Notes: generated from the sequence alone by a model not told the origin. A DNA stretch of 64,000 nt from Paracoccus marcusii (GCF_028621715.1 NZ_CP117466.1:439001-503000), one strand, 5' to 3'. Counted from the first letter of the stretch, positions 53,560 through 64,000 are shown. Made by a program: numbers and translations.

Positions 53560-54431
53560 CGGGCGAACCAGTCCAGCGTCCGCTGCCACGCCAGTTCCGC
53601 GGCCTCGGGGTCGTATCGCGGCGTGGAATCGTTGTGAAAGCCGTGATTGGTGCCCGGATAGACATGCGCCTCATAGGTCTTGCCGGCCTCCTTCAGCGCG
53701 GCCTCGTAGGCGGGCCAGGTGGCGTTGACGTTCTCGTCGATCTCGGCGAACTGGAACAGCAGCGGCACCTCGATCTTGGGAACGTCCGCCACGGGGGCCT
53801 GCCGGCCATAGAACGGCACCGACGCGCCCAGTTCCGGATAGGCCACCGCCAGCGCGTTGCACACGCCCCCGCCATAGCAGAAGCCCACCGCGCCGACCTT
53901 GCCCGTCGACTGCTCATGCGCCACTAGATGTTCGGCCCCCGCAAAGAAATCGTTCATCAGCAGGGTCGGATCGACCTCGGCCTGCAGGGCGCGCCCCTCC
54001 TCGTCATTGCCGGGATAGCCGCCCTTGGAGGTCAGCCCGTCCGGCGCCAGCGCCAGATAGCCCGCCTTGGCCAGGCGCCGCGCGACATCCTCAATGTAGG
54101 GGTTCAGGCCGCGGTTCTCGTGGATCACCAGCACCGCGGGCCAGGGCCCCTCGCCCGCCGGGGCCACATGATAGGCACGAACCTCGCCATGCCCCTCGGG
54201 CGACGGATAGGTCACGTATTCGGGCAGGATGTCGGGGTCGGTAAAGCTGACCTGCTGTGCCAGCGCATAGTTCGGCCGCAGCATGTTCAACAGCGCCAGC
54301 GCCGTGACGCCGCCGACCGCGAACTTGCCAGCCCGGTCCAGGAACTGCCGCTTGGTGATGCGGCCGTGGGCATAGAAGTCGTACAGCTCCAGCAGTTCCT
54401 GCGGGAAATCCTTGGCACTCATCCGGGTCAT
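53547..54431 (-). CDS. Dienelactone hydrolase family protein
   Basis: A 294-residue alpha/beta hydrolase. Residues 35-57 are hydrophobic after a basic stretch (RITKRQFLDRAGKFAVGG), resembling a Tat-like or uncleaved leader but with only single Arg residues in place of an RR pair. The DLH domain shows VLVIHENRGLNPYIEDVARR, the nucleophile Cys185 in VGFCYGGG, and the catalytic His in GTNHGFHND. Substrate unknown. AGGAGAGCG precedes ATG 54431. It is monocistronic and convergent with the phosphorylase gene. Confidence 0.85.
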   Translation of the reverse strand: MTRMSAKDFPQELLELYDFYAHGRITKRQFLDRAGKFAVGGVTALALLNMLRPNYALAQQVSFTDPDILPEYVTYPSPEGHGEVRAYHVAPAGEGPWPAVLVIHENRGLNPYIEDVARRLAKAGYLALAPDGLTSKGGYPGNDEEGRALQAEVDPTLLMNDFFAGAEHLVAHEQSTGKVGAVGFCYGGGVCNALAVAYPELGASVPFYGRQAPVADVPKIEVPLLFQFAEIDENVNATWPAYEAALKEAGKTYEAHVYPGTNHGFHNDSTPRYDPEAAELAWQRTLDWFARYLA

Positions 54432-54488
54432 CGCGCTCTCCTGACATGGGGTCGCGGTCAGACTAGGCCAGCCCGCCCCCCTGCCCGA

Positions 54489-55598
54489 TCACAAATCGGC
54501 GACCGCCCTGCGCGCGGGGCCCGCATCCGCCGTCCGCGACGAACCGCCCGCGGTCATCCGGGCCAGCCCCGCCTCGACCAAGCCAGTGGCGGCGTCCAGG
54601 TCGGACAGGTCGTCCAGTGCGACGATCTGTCCGCGCCCGTCGTCATGACGCGACCGGTGCTTGTCATAGCGGGGGTCGTAATGATCCCGCAGCAACCCCT
54701 CGGACAGCTGCTGCCACCGGCCCAGCGCCAGCGCCTGCCGCCAGCCCTCGACACGCTCGGCGGGGTGCAGGGGGGCCATCAGGTCCAATATCGCGGCAAC
54801 GCGCGCGGGATCGTCGACCATGTCGCGATAGGTCGAGGCGGTAAACGCCGCGCGCGCGGCGACCGGCACCTGCATCTGCAGGCGGGGCGCGGCGCAGATC
54901 GCCTGCCACATCGCCTTGGGGACGGTGATCTGGCCGATGCGGCTGCTCTCGGCCTCGACCAGCAGGGGGCGGGCGGGATCCAGACGCTCCAGCGCGACGG
55001 CCAGGCGTCCTTCGAACATCTTCTGGCTGGGCTGGCCCTCGGGGTGGCCGCCGAACAGGCTGCCGCGATGGTTGGCCAGCCCCTCCAGGTCGATCACCTG
55101 ATGGCCGCGCTGCGCCAGCCGCTGCAGGATCGCGGTCTTGGCGCTGCCCGTGTTGCCGTCCAGCACGATCACCGGGGCCGCGATCGGACCGTTCTGCACC
55201 CGGTCCACGACCAGCGACCGCCACGCCTTGTAGCCGCCCTGGACCCGCGCCACGCGCCAGCCGATCTGGCTCAGGATCGTGCCGAAGCTGCCCGAGCGCT
55301 GCCCACCGCGCCAGCAATAGACCAGCGGCTGCCACGCGCCGCCCCGATCGGCCAGCGGCCCCTGCAGGTGCCGCGCCGCATTGGCCGCGACCAGCGCCGC
55401 GCCCAGCTTGCGGGCGTCAAAGGGTGACACCTGCTTGTAGATCGTGCCCACGCGGGCGCGCTCCGCATCCGACAGGACCGGCAGGTTGATCGCTCCGGGC
55501 AGGTGATCCTCGGCGTATTCCGCCGGGGCGCGGACATCGATGATGTCGTCGAACCCGGCCAGAACCGGGTCCGCCGCGCTGGCAAGCGTCAGATCCAA
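54489..55598 (-). CDS. mnmH: tRNA 2-selenouridine synthase
   Basis: A 369-residue MnmH/SelU that replaces sulfur by selenium in 2-thiouridine at the tRNA wobble position. The N-terminal rhodanese domain contains IIDVRAPAEYAEDHLPGA and the catalytic Cys95 in VYCWRGGQRSGS; the C-terminal half carries a P-loop, DGNTGSAKT (147-155). The start is TTG, two bases after the upstream transpeptidase stop; no ATG fits. Selenophosphate synthase (selD) is not in the window. Confidence 0.92.
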   Translation of the reverse strand: MDLTLASAADPVLAGFDDIIDVRAPAEYAEDHLPGAINLPVLSDAERARVGTIYKQVSPFDARKLGAALVAANAARHLQGPLADRGGAWQPLVYCWRGGQRSGSFGTILSQIGWRVARVQGGYKAWRSLVVDRVQNGPIAAPVIVLDGNTGSAKTAILQRLAQRGHQVIDLEGLANHRGSLFGGHPEGQPSQKMFEGRLAVALERLDPARPLLVEAESSRIGQITVPKAMWQAICAAPRLQMQVPVAARAAFTASTYRDMVDDPARVAAILDLMAPLHPAERVEGWRQALALGRWQQLSEGLLRDHYDPRYDKHRSRHDDGRGQIVALDDLSDLDAATGLVEAGLARMTAGGSSRTADAGPARRAVADL

Positions 55599-55600
55599 GA

Positions 55601-56161
55601 TCAGAAGACGTAGACGGGCGTGCCGATGGGCACCTGGTCGAACAGGCTCATCACGGCCTCGTTGCGCATGCGCAGGCAGCCGTTGGAGACCGCCCGCCCG
55701 ATCGATCCGGGATCGGTCGTGCCGTGGATGCGGATCGCGGTGTCGTTGCCCCGGTCGTCATACAGGTACAGCGCCCGCGCCCCCAGGGGGTTCTGCGGAC
55801 CGCCGGGCATGCCGTCGGCGTATTTGGCATAGGCGCCGGGGTTGCGTTCGATCATGTCGTCGGTCGGGCGCCAGCTGGGCCATTCGACCTTGCGGCCGAT
55901 CGTGGCCTTGCCCTTCCAGACCAGTTCGGCCGTGCCGACGGCGACGCCGTAGCGGACCGCCTTGCCCGGTGCGACAACGTGATACAGGAAGAAGTCGCGG
56001 CTGACGACGACGATGCTGCCGGTCTCGAAATCGTCCCGGATCTCGACCTCGATGGGGGCATAGGGATCGACCGCCGCCTCCTGGGCGCCGGCCAGCGTCG
56101 GGGCCAGGGCGGGTGCGGCCACCAGCAGGGCGGCCAGAGAGATCATCTGACGACGGTTCAT
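55601..56161 (-). CDS. L,D-transpeptidase (YkuD family)
   Basis: A 186-residue periplasmic enzyme with a twin-arginine-like signal (MNRRQMISLAALLVAAPALA). The catalytic motif is intact: IRIHGTTDPGSIGRAVSNGC then LRM, with nucleophile Cys162 and the upstream His. It probably makes 3-3 peptidoglycan cross-links or attaches proteins to peptidoglycan. ATG 56161 is used; the longer frame has no signal-peptide logic. It is divergent from the copper ATPase and followed after two bases by mnmH. Confidence 0.9.
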   Translation of the reverse strand: MNRRQMISLAALLVAAPALAPTLAGAQEAAVDPYAPIEVEIRDDFETGSIVVVSRDFFLYHVVAPGKAVRYGVAVGTAELVWKGKATIGRKVEWPSWRPTDDMIERNPGAYAKYADGMPGGPQNPLGARALYLYDDRGNDTAIRIHGTTDPGSIGRAVSNGCLRMRNEAVMSLFDQVPIGTPVYVF

Positions 56162-56286
56162 GGCGCAGTTCCAATCGGTTTGCTTTTCCCCCGGATACAG
56201 CGAAACGCCCCCGGCCCGCAACTCACGAGGGCGTTCGGCCGCCTCGCGGCCTTGACCGCGCGTCCCCCGCGCCACATCTGTCACCC

Positions 56287-58514
<2,228 letters not shown>

Positions 58515-58518
<4 letters not shown>

Positions 58519-59159
58519 TCCTGACCCGCCGCCACCTGCTGACCGCCGCCGCCGCCGCCACACTGGTCCGCCCCGCCCAGGCACAGGCGCTGCCGCGCAT
58601 CCTGTGCTTTGGTGACAGCCTGACCGCCGGTTTCGGCCTGGGCCCGACCGAGGGGCTGGTCCCGCAGCTGTCGGCCTGGCTGGCCGATGCGGGGCGCCCG
58701 GCGGACCTGATCGATGCGGGGCTGTCGGGGGACACGACCTATGGCGGCCGCGTGCGGATCGAGCTGTCGATGCGCCGCCACCGCCCCGATGCCGTCATGG
58801 TCGAGCTGGGCGGCAACGACATGTTGCGCCGCTGGCAGCCCGCAGATGCCGAGGCGAACCTGGACGCGATCCTGCAGACCGCGGGCAGCGGCGGGCGGCC
58901 CCTGCTGCTGGTCGGCATCCACGCCCCGGCGGGCCAGCCCGACTGGCGCCGCGCCTGGAGCGGGATCTGGCCGCGTTTGGCCGAACGCCACAGCGCGCTG
59001 CTGCTGCAGGATCTGTATGCGCCGCTGGCACAGGTGCCCGCGACCGATCGGGCGCCCCTGCTGCTGCGGGACGGGGTTCACCCGTCGGCGCAGGGGGTGG
59101 CGCTGATCGTTCGGCACCTGGGTCCGGTGGCCGCCCAGCTGGTCGAACGGGCGGCCTGA
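58515..59159 (+). CDS. GDSL-family arylesterase/lysophospholipase (TesA-like)
   Basis: A 214-residue SGNH hydrolase. The N-terminus has a twin-arginine-like signal (MILTRRHLLTAAAAA, cleavage after AQA). The four SGNH blocks are visible: CFGDSLTAGFG (Ser), GLSGDTT (Gly), ELGGNDMLR (Asn) and DGVHPSAQG (Asp-His). It likely cleaves short esters or lysophospholipids in the periplasm. ATGA overlap with the copper ATPase, a pairing that seems fortuitous functionally. Confidence 0.9.
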
Positions 59160-59165
59160 GGGGCC

Positions 59166-59636
59166 TCAGTGGCCCTGATGGTCGCCGTGGTGGTGATCGG
59201 CGGGGGCGGCATCCTCGCGCTGGTTGTCGACGACGACCTGCACCTCCTCGGTGCCGCAATCGCCGAAATCCATCGACAGGGTCAGCGTGTCGCCATCGGC
59301 CAGCGGTTCGGCCAGGCCCAGCATCATGATGTGGTCGCCGCCGCGGTTCAGGGCGTGGGTCTGACCGGCGGCGACGGCGATCCCGTCCTCGATCCGGGTC
59401 ATCTTCATGACGCCGCCTTCCTCGACATGGGTGTGCAGCTCGACCCGCTCGGCCGCGTCGGACGACACGCCCTGCAGGGTGCAGGCGACCTGACGGTGGT
59501 TTTCCAGCTGCATGAAGACCGCGCCCACCTTGGGGTTGGTGCTGCGCGCATAGGCGTCGTTGGCGTGCATGCCGTCATGGGCAAGGGCGGCCACCGGGGA
59601 CAGCACCGCGACGGCGGCCAGGATCGACAGTTTCAT
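59166..59636 (-). CDS. PCuAC-family periplasmic copper chaperone with His-rich tail
   Basis: A 156-residue protein with a Sec signal (1-19) and the PCu(A)C fold: AYARSTNPKVGAVFMQLEN, then VELHTHVEEGGVMKM and DHIMMLGLAEPL, giving the His/Met ligand set (about His68, Met79, His102, Met104). The last dozen residues (DHHHGDHQGH) add extra possible copper ligands. PCuAC proteins deliver Cu(I) to cytochrome oxidase. It converges on the copper ATPase/esterase pair with six bases between stops. Start ATG 59636 gives the natural signal peptide. Confidence 0.9.
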   Translation of the reverse strand: MKLSILAAVAVLSPVAALAHDGMHANDAYARSTNPKVGAVFMQLENHRQVACTLQGVSSDAAERVELHTHVEEGGVMKMTRIEDGIAVAAGQTHALNRGGDHIMMLGLAEPLADGDTLTLSMDFGDCGTEEVQVVVDNQREDAAPADHHHGDHQGH

Positions 59637-59706
59637 TCGGCAAGGTCCTTGGATGGGGCCGGGGCGCGCACAGGCCGCACCGCACGGGCCGGGGTTCCGG
59701 ACATGC

Positions 59707-59731
59707 AAAAGCCCCGCCGGAAAGGCAGGGC
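59707..59731 (-). terminator. Terminator after rpmB
   Basis: On the minus strand GCCCTGCC (59731-59724), a five-base loop, GGCGGGGC (59718-59711) and TTTTGC. One G-U pair in an 8-bp stem. It lies 26 bases past the L28 stop. Confidence 0.75.
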
Positions 59732-59756
59732 CATGCATCATCCGACGATCATCGGA

Positions 59757-60053
59757 TCAGGCGGTCGCGGCAGCCGATTCGGCCTTGACCAGGTCGCGCT
59801 TGATCTTCTGGGCGCGGTCCGACAGCTCGGTGTCCTTGGCTTTGGCCAGGAAGGCGTCCAGGCCACCGCGGTGATCGACCGAACGCAGCGCCGCGGCCGA
59901 GATGCGCAGCGAGTAGCCGCGGCCCAGCTTTTCGGACAGCAGCGTGACCTCGTTCAGGTTCGGCAGGAACCGGCGACGGGTCTTGTTGTTGGCATGGCTG
60001 ACATTGTTACCGCTCATCGGGCCTTTGCCGGTCAGTTCGCAGACGCGCGACAT
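59757..60053 (-). CDS. rpmB: 50S ribosomal protein L28
   Basis: A 98-residue L28. [20 protein letters not shown] is the family opening, followed by [20 protein letters not shown] and the [20 protein letters not shown] core. The C-terminal 25 residues (acidic/basic helix plus AAATA) extend beyond the usual 78, as is common in alphaproteobacteria. AAGGAA lies seven bases before the ATG. It has its own promoter and terminator. Confidence 0.97.
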   Translation of the reverse strand: MSRVCELTGKGPMSGNNVSHANNKTRRRFLPNLNEVTLLSEKLGRGYSLRISAAALRSVDHRGGLDAFLAKAKDTELSDRAQKIKRDLVKAESAAATA

Positions 60054-60103
60054 GGTGTGTTCCTTCGTCTCAGCTGTGCGGGCGGGGGGTCCGTCCCAAT
60101 GTG

Positions 60104-60126
60104 AAAAGGCGCCGCGAGGCAGCGCC
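60104..60126 (-). terminator. Weak hairpin with T-run between ada and rpmB
   Basis: On the minus strand GGCGC and GCGCC close a loop of about nine bases, followed by TTTTC. It may end ada transcripts, but as it lies downstream of the predicted rpmB start it could also act within the rpmB leader. Confidence 0.3.
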
Positions 60127-60144
60127 CGGAATTCCGTTCGCGGG

Positions 60145-60173
60145 TGGCTACCGCATGAGGGGCGCGTCGTCAA
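60145..60173 (-). promoter_or_regulatory. rpmB: Promoter of rpmB
   Basis: On the minus strand TTGACG (60173-60168), 17 bases, TAGCCA (60150-60145). The -35 box and spacing are the same as at both tRNA promoters. The leader would be about 85 bases. Confidence 0.45.
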
Positions 60174-60179
60174 GCCTTG

Positions 60180-61214
60180 TCAGGTGATTCCATAGCCGCG
60201 CTCCAGCGCGATCAGGCGCTCCTTGCGCCACAGGCCGCCCGCATATCCGGTCATGGTGCCATCTGTGCCGATTACCCGGTGACAGGGCACGACCAGCGCC
60301 AGCCGGTTCGCCCCATTGGCCGCCGCGACCGCGCGGACGGCGGTCGGATGGCCGATGGCCGCGGCAAGCTGCGCATAGCTGCGCGTTCGGCCCGCGGGAA
60401 TCGCCTGCAGTTCCTGCCAGACGCGGGTCTGGAACGGCGTGCCGCGCAGGCGCACCGGCAGGTCCAGCCGCCCGTCGCTGCCCGCGAAGAACCGGGCCAA
60501 GGCGGCCTCGGCCCGGTCGGTCACCGCGGTGCGGCCCAGCCCGATCCGCCCCCCCGCCATCACCGACAGCCGCCGCAGCCCCTGGGGCAGCGCCTTGCGG
60601 TCGGTGAATTCCAGCAGGTGCAGGGCGTCGTCATCGGCGATGGCGATCATCCCGCCCAGGGGCGTATCGATCCAGTCCGCGCGCAGGTCCGCGGCCCCCC
60701 GCATCTGGTGCGGCGCATGCCCGAACAGGCGTGCAAAGGCCTGCCGGAACCCCGATGCCGAATCGAATCCCGCGTCCAGCTGTGCGTCGATCATCCTGCC
60801 TCCTTGCGTCAATGTGGTCAGGCCCGCGCGCAGCCGTGCCGCGCGCGCCAGCTGCAGAAAGCTGGTGCCCAGATGCTGGCGGAACAGCCGCCGCACGGTC
60901 GAGGGGTCATGCCCCAGGGCGGTCAGCTCCGCCTCGGACCAGCGGCGGGCGGGGTCGGCGGCCAGCGCCGCGCCCAACGTGGCGACCAGCGGCGGCACCT
61001 GCCCTTCGGGACGGCAGCGCAGGCAGGGGCGGAACCCCGCGGCCCGCGCGGCGGCGGCATCCGCGAACCAGCGGCAGTTGTCGCGCCGCGGCTTGCGCGC
61101 CGGACAGGTCAGCCGGCAAAAGATCCCGGTCGAGGTGACGCCGACCAGCGCCCGCCCCTCATATCCCGGATCGCGCGCCAGCAGCGCGGCATACAGATCG
61201 TCATGGTCCGGCAT
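60180..61214 (-). CDS. ada: Bifunctional Ada: DNA methyltransferase/transcriptional activator
   Basis: A 344-residue full-length Ada. The N-terminal methylphosphotriester domain has its zinc cysteines at 33, 37, 64 and 67 (Cys33 the probable methyl acceptor); an AraC-type HTH region follows (about 85-170, DSASGFRQAFARLFGHAP); the C-terminal O6-methylguanine transferase has Cys311 in VVPCHRVIG. It repairs alkylated DNA and activates the adaptive response once methylated. ATG 61214 has AGGAGGGG upstream. The meaB gene lies 65 bases upstream on the same strand. Confidence 0.95.
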   Translation of the reverse strand: MPDHDDLYAALLARDPGYEGRALVGVTSTGIFCRLTCPARKPRRDNCRWFADAAAARAAGFRPCLRCRPEGQVPPLVATLGAALAADPARRWSEAELTALGHDPSTVRRLFRQHLGTSFLQLARAARLRAGLTTLTQGGRMIDAQLDAGFDSASGFRQAFARLFGHAPHQMRGAADLRADWIDTPLGGMIAIADDDALHLLEFTDRKALPQGLRRLSVMAGGRIGLGRTAVTDRAEAALARFFAGSDGRLDLPVRLRGTPFQTRVWQELQAIPAGRTRSYAQLAAAIGHPTAVRAVAAANGANRLALVVPCHRVIGTDGTMTGYAGGLWRKERLIALERGYGIT

Positions 61215-61279
61215 CGCCCCCTCCTGTGCGGACCGGTCTAGCCGATTCGCGGACAGGGCGCGGCGCGTTTTCGGGCATT

Positions 61280-62254
61280 TCATCGCGGCTGCCGCAACCA
61301 GTCCAGCATCTGGCGCGCGGCCTCGACCGGGGGCAGCGCGCCTTGGGTGACACGGGCGCCCAGATCACTGATGCGCGCGCGGGCGTCCGGGGCGTCCAGC
61401 TGCGCCAGCAGCCCGCCCTGCAGTTCGGCCATGAACCAGTCGCGCGCCTGTTCGGCCCGGATGCGGTCGAAATGACCGGCATCGCGGCGCCAGTCGGCCA
61501 GATGGCGCATGCAGGACCAGGCTTCGGGCAGGCCCGCGCCGGTGGTCGCGCTGACCGGCATGGCCTTGGGAAAGCCGTCGGGGTCCTGCGGGCGCTTGCG
61601 CAGCAGGCGCAGCGCGCCCGCGTAATCGGCCACCGTCCGGCGCGCGGGCGACAGCAGGTCGCCATCGGCCTTGTTCACCAGGATCAGGTCGGCCATCTCC
61701 ATGATGCCGCGCTTGACCCCCTGCAATTCGTCGCCGCCCGCAGGCGCCAGCAGCAGGATGAACAGGTCCGACATCTGTGCGACCAGGGTTTCGGATTGGC
61801 CGACGCCAACCGTCTCGATCAGGACGACGTCGTGGCCCGCGGCCTCGCACAGGCGGATCGCCTCGCGCGTGCGGCGGGCGACGCCGCCCAGATGGGCGCT
61901 GGAGGGGCTGGGCCGGACATAGGCGCGCGGGTTGCGCGACAGAAGCTCCATCCGCGTCTTGTCCCCCAGGATCGAACCGCCCGACCGGGTCGAGGACGGA
62001 TCGACCGCCAGCACCGCGACGCGCAGCCCCTGTTCGGTCAGCATCGTGCCGAACGCCTCGATGACGGTCGACTTGCCCACCCCCGGCGTGCCCGACAGCC
62101 CGATCCGCAGGGCCGTGCTGTCGGGCAGCGCCGCGATCAGGCGGCCTGCGCGGTCGCGGTGGTCGGGGCGGGTCGATTCCACCAAGGTGATCGCGCGCGA
62201 CAGCGCCCGCCGATCGCCCCGCAGCAAGGGTGTCAGAAGATCGTCCGTCGTCAT
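61280..62254 (-). CDS. meaB: MeaB/ArgK-type GTPase (methylmalonyl-CoA mutase chaperone)
   Basis: A 324-residue G3E-family GTPase. The P-loop GTPGVGKST spans residues 55-63; LAVDPSSTRSGGSILGDKTR is the characteristic switch region; IETVGVGQSE and VNKADGD (G4) follow. The C-terminal helices mediate dimerisation. It protects and reloads the B12-dependent methylmalonyl-CoA mutase; the mutase genes are not in this window. ATG 62254 gives the usual N-terminus; the longer frame is Arg/Pro-rich noise. Confidence 0.93.
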   Translation of the reverse strand: MTTDDLLTPLLRGDRRALSRAITLVESTRPDHRDRAGRLIAALPDSTALRIGLSGTPGVGKSTVIEAFGTMLTEQGLRVAVLAVDPSSTRSGGSILGDKTRMELLSRNPRAYVRPSPSSAHLGGVARRTREAIRLCEAAGHDVVLIETVGVGQSETLVAQMSDLFILLLAPAGGDELQGVKRGIMEMADLILVNKADGDLLSPARRTVADYAGALRLLRKRPQDPDGFPKAMPVSATTGAGLPEAWSCMRHLADWRRDAGHFDRIRAEQARDWFMAELQGGLLAQLDAPDARARISDLGARVTQGALPPVEAARQMLDWLRQPR

Positions 62255-62376
62255 CGCCGCCTTGTCCCGCTTTGCGCGAGACACTGGACCAGCCACCGCC
62301 GGGGGGCAACCCCGTCGACCTTGTGCCATGGGCCGGCAGGGCGTAATCTGGCGCCATCCCGCGTGGAGGTCCCGTC

Positions 62377-62763
62377 ATGCCCATCCTGTCCCGCCGCACC
62401 GTCCTGATGGGCGCCGCGGCCGTGATGCTGCCCCTGGGGGTGCGGGCTGCGCCGCCGTCGGGCTGGCGGCTGATGATGGTCGAATCGCCCGCCTGCCACC
62501 ATTGCCGCGCCTGGCATGCGCAGATCGGGCCGGGCTATGCGACCTCGGCCGCGGGGCGGGCCGCGCCGATCCTGCATGTCGACGTGGATGGCCCCTATCC
62601 CGATGGGCTGGCACTGGCACGGCGACCCTGGATCACGCCCACCTTCTTGCTGCTGTCGGACGGATCCGAGGCGGGCCGGATCGAGGGTTATGTCGGCCAG
62701 CGCTATTTCTATCCCGTGCTGGAGGAGATGATGCGCGGTGCGGGACTGACACTAAGCGCGTGA
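62377..62763 (+). CDS. SoxS-like periplasmic thioredoxin-fold protein
   Basis: A 128-residue protein with a twin-arginine-type leader (SRRTVLMGAAAVMLPLGVRA) and a compact thioredoxin fold whose redox motif is CHHC (Cys40, Cys43 in ESPACHHCRAWHAQIGPGY). The segment LALARRPWITPTFLLLSDGS and GRIEGYVGQRYFYPVLEEM match the SoxS family, known in Paracoccus sulfur oxidation as a reductase that reactivates SoxYZ. No sox genes are adjacent, so this may be a general member. Start as given; no strong ribosome-binding site noted. Confidence 0.7.
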   Translation: MPILSRRTVLMGAAAVMLPLGVRAAPPSGWRLMMVESPACHHCRAWHAQIGPGYATSAAGRAAPILHVDVDGPYPDGLALARRPWITPTFLLLSDGSEAGRIEGYVGQRYFYPVLEEMMRGAGLTLSA

Positions 62764-62849
62764 TATTCCTGCGGTGGCGGCGGGCCGGGCTTTCTGTCGC
62801 GGTCGGCATGCGCTAGTCAGGCACCCAGACAATTTGCGAAGGTGCCGCC

Positions 62850-64000
62850 ATGCATGACATCCGTGCGATCCGTGACAATCCCGATGCCTTCGAGGCGGCG
62901 CTGAACCGCCGCGGGCTGACCGGCCTGACCGCGCAGATCCTGTCGCTGGACGAGGCCCGCCGCGACAAAATAAGCATGGCCGAAACTGCTCAAGCCGAGC
63001 AAAATAAAGCCAGCAAAGCTGTTGGCGCAGCCAAGGCCGCTGGCGATGAAATAGAATTTGAGAATCTGCGCAGACGAATTGCGGTTACGAAAGCCACTGT
63101 ATCGGTCATGCAGGCCGAAGCCGCCGATCTGGACGCGCAGCTGCGCGACCTACTGCTGGGCATTCCGAACCTGCCGCTGGACCGTGTCCCCGAGGGCCGG
63201 GACGAGGACGACAATGTCGAACTGCGCCGGTGGGGCACGCCTGCGGCCCTGGACTTTGCCCCGGTCGAGCATTTCCAGATCGCCGGCGTCGTGCCGGGCA
63301 TGGATTTCCAGACCGGCGCCAAGCTGTCCGGCAGCCGCTTCGTCGTGCTGAAGGGGGCGGTCGCGCGCATCCATCGCGCGCTGGCGCAGTTCATGGTCGA
63401 CCTGCATGTCGACCAGCACGGGCTGGAGGAGACCTGGACCCCGGTCCTGGTGCTGGAACAGATGATGCTGGGCACCGGCCAGCTGCCCAAGTTCGGAGAG
63501 GACAGCTATCTGACCCGCGAAGGGTACTGGCTGATCCCCACATCCGAGGTGACGCTGACGAACACCGTGAACGGCGACCTGCTGGACCAGGCCGCCCTGC
63601 CCCGCCGCATGGTCGCCCACAGCCAGTGCTTCCGATCCGAGGCAGGCAGCGCGGGCCGCGACACCACCGGCATGCTGCGCCAGCACCAGTTCGAGAAGGT
63701 CGAGATGGTGTCGATCACCGACGCCGATACCGGTCTGGCCGAACATGACCGCATGACCCGCTGCGCCGAGGCCGTGCTGGAGGCGCTGGAGCTGCCCTAT
63801 CGCACGATGATCCTGTGCACCGGCGACATGGGCGCGGGCGCGCGCATCACCCACGACCTGGAGGTCTGGCTGCCGGGCCAGGACCGCTATCGCGAGATCA
63901 GCAGCGTCAGCTATTGCGGCGACTATCAGGGACGGCGGATGAACGCGCGCTATCGCCCGGCAGGCGGGGGCAAGCCGGAATTCGTGCACACCCTGAACGG
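62850..64000 (+). CDS. serS: Seryl-tRNA synthetase (3' end outside window)
   Basis: The first 383 codons of Ser[20 protein letters not shown] starts the long antiparallel coiled-coil arm (to about residue 105) that grips the tRNA variable arm; the class II core follows with [23 protein letters not shown] (motif-2 region approach), [20 protein letters not shown] (motif 2) and [20 protein letters not shown]. Codons at 62967-63113, within the arm, differ sharply in base composition from the rest: about 49% GC by my count, with ATA, AGA, GTA and many AAA codons, yet the frame and protein motifs are intact. The ATG is at 62850. Confidence 0.96.
   Translation, partial: MHDIRAIRDNPDAFEAALNRRGLTGLTAQILSLDEARRDKISMAETAQAEQNKASKAVGAAKAAGDEIEFENLRRRIAVTKATVSVMQAEAADLDAQLRDLLLGIPNLPLDRVPEGRDEDDNVELRRWGTPAALDFAPVEHFQIAGVVPGMDFQTGAKLSGSRFVVLKGAVARIHRALAQFMVDLHVDQHGLEETWTPVLVLEQMMLGTGQLPKFGEDSYLTREGYWLIPTSEVTLTNTVNGDLLDQAALPRRMVAHSQCFRSEAGSAGRDTTGMLRQHQFEKVEMVSITDADTGLAEHDRMTRCAEAVLEALELPYRTMILCTGDMGAGARITHDLEVWLPGQDRYREISSVSYCGDYQGRRMNARYRPAGGGKPEFVHTLN

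Noticed and set aside
62967..63113. Sequencing or frameshift error as the explanation of the odd serS patch
   Set aside because: The reading frame and SerRS arm motifs ([13 protein letters not shown]) continue correctly through the patch, so a compositional rather than error explanation is preferred.

Overview
The window reads as a chromosomal segment of a high-GC alphaproteobacterium of the Rhodobacteraceae; Paracoccus is my best guess from protein similarity and gene order, not a proof. Supporting signs are the hemD - Mic60-like - hemY-like cluster, the tsaD-gpsA-YciI-EVE run, the DUF4170 - WaaA-like - lpxK run, CCA-encoding tRNA genes, and tightly packed genes with many ATGA/TGATG overlaps. 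No phage, transposon, integron or CRISPR array was found. Nearly everything is core or lineage-core metabolism; the accessory flavour is limited to small conserved unknowns.

Layout. 1-2.1 kb (minus): a partial rhamnosyltransferase-like gene, an EamA transporter, and a 530-base stretch holding what looks like a decayed second copy of the glycosyltransferase plus the rpoC terminator. 2.1-14.3 kb (minus): the classical tRNA-Trp-secE-nusG-rplK-rplA-rplJ-rplL-rpoB-rpoC transcription/translation operon, with structured intergenic leaders. 14.3-16.3 kb (minus): CoA-binding protein, YHS protein, RlmB. 16.3-17.6 kb (plus): tRNA-Tyr and a glycosyltransferase-fold gene. 17.6-27.4 kb (mixed, mostly minus): DUF3253, IleS, a membrane protein, QueF, truncated haemoglobin, TRIC-type channel, RNase HI, GST, DUF1330, IspH, CobQ. 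27.4-33.6 kb (mostly plus): SecG, PyrG, a stand-alone DUF3578 protein, an Lrp/AsnC regulator facing an ornithine-cyclodeaminase-family gene, a PhoD-like phosphatase, tRNA-Thr.

33.7-37.6 kb (minus): HemY-like protein, Mic60/mitofilin-like protein and HemD. 37.6-44.9 kb (plus): TsaD, GpsA, YciI, EVE, DUF4170, a divergent WaaA-family protein, LpxK, a tiny membrane peptide, XpaC-like protein, TruA. 44.9-47.9 kb: a sugar transferase (minus), then UspA, Nfu, TsaB and RimI (plus). 48.0-53.6 kb (plus): a complete BMP-family nucleoside ABC importer followed directly by purine nucleoside phosphorylase, i.e. uptake plus phosphorolysis of purine nucleosides. 53.5-56.2 kb (minus): dienelactone hydrolase, MnmH, L,D-transpeptidase. 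56.3-59.6 kb: a copper P-type ATPase and GDSL esterase facing a PCuAC copper chaperone. 59.7-62.3 kb (minus): L28, Ada, MeaB. 62.4-64 kb (plus): a SoxS-like thioredoxin and the 5' part of serS.

The observations I would follow first are: a roughly 150-base patch in serS with about 49% GC and foreign-looking codons; a WaaA-family protein that has lost the family's usual active-site residues while keeping the fold motifs; identical promoter hexamers (TTGACG, 17 bases, TAATCA) in front of two unlinked tRNA genes; and a DUF3578 protein whose only sensible start is a CTG overlapping the pyrG stop. I did not find a multi-gene system that I could defend as new. Promoters and hairpins are by-eye matches and carry low to moderate confidence.
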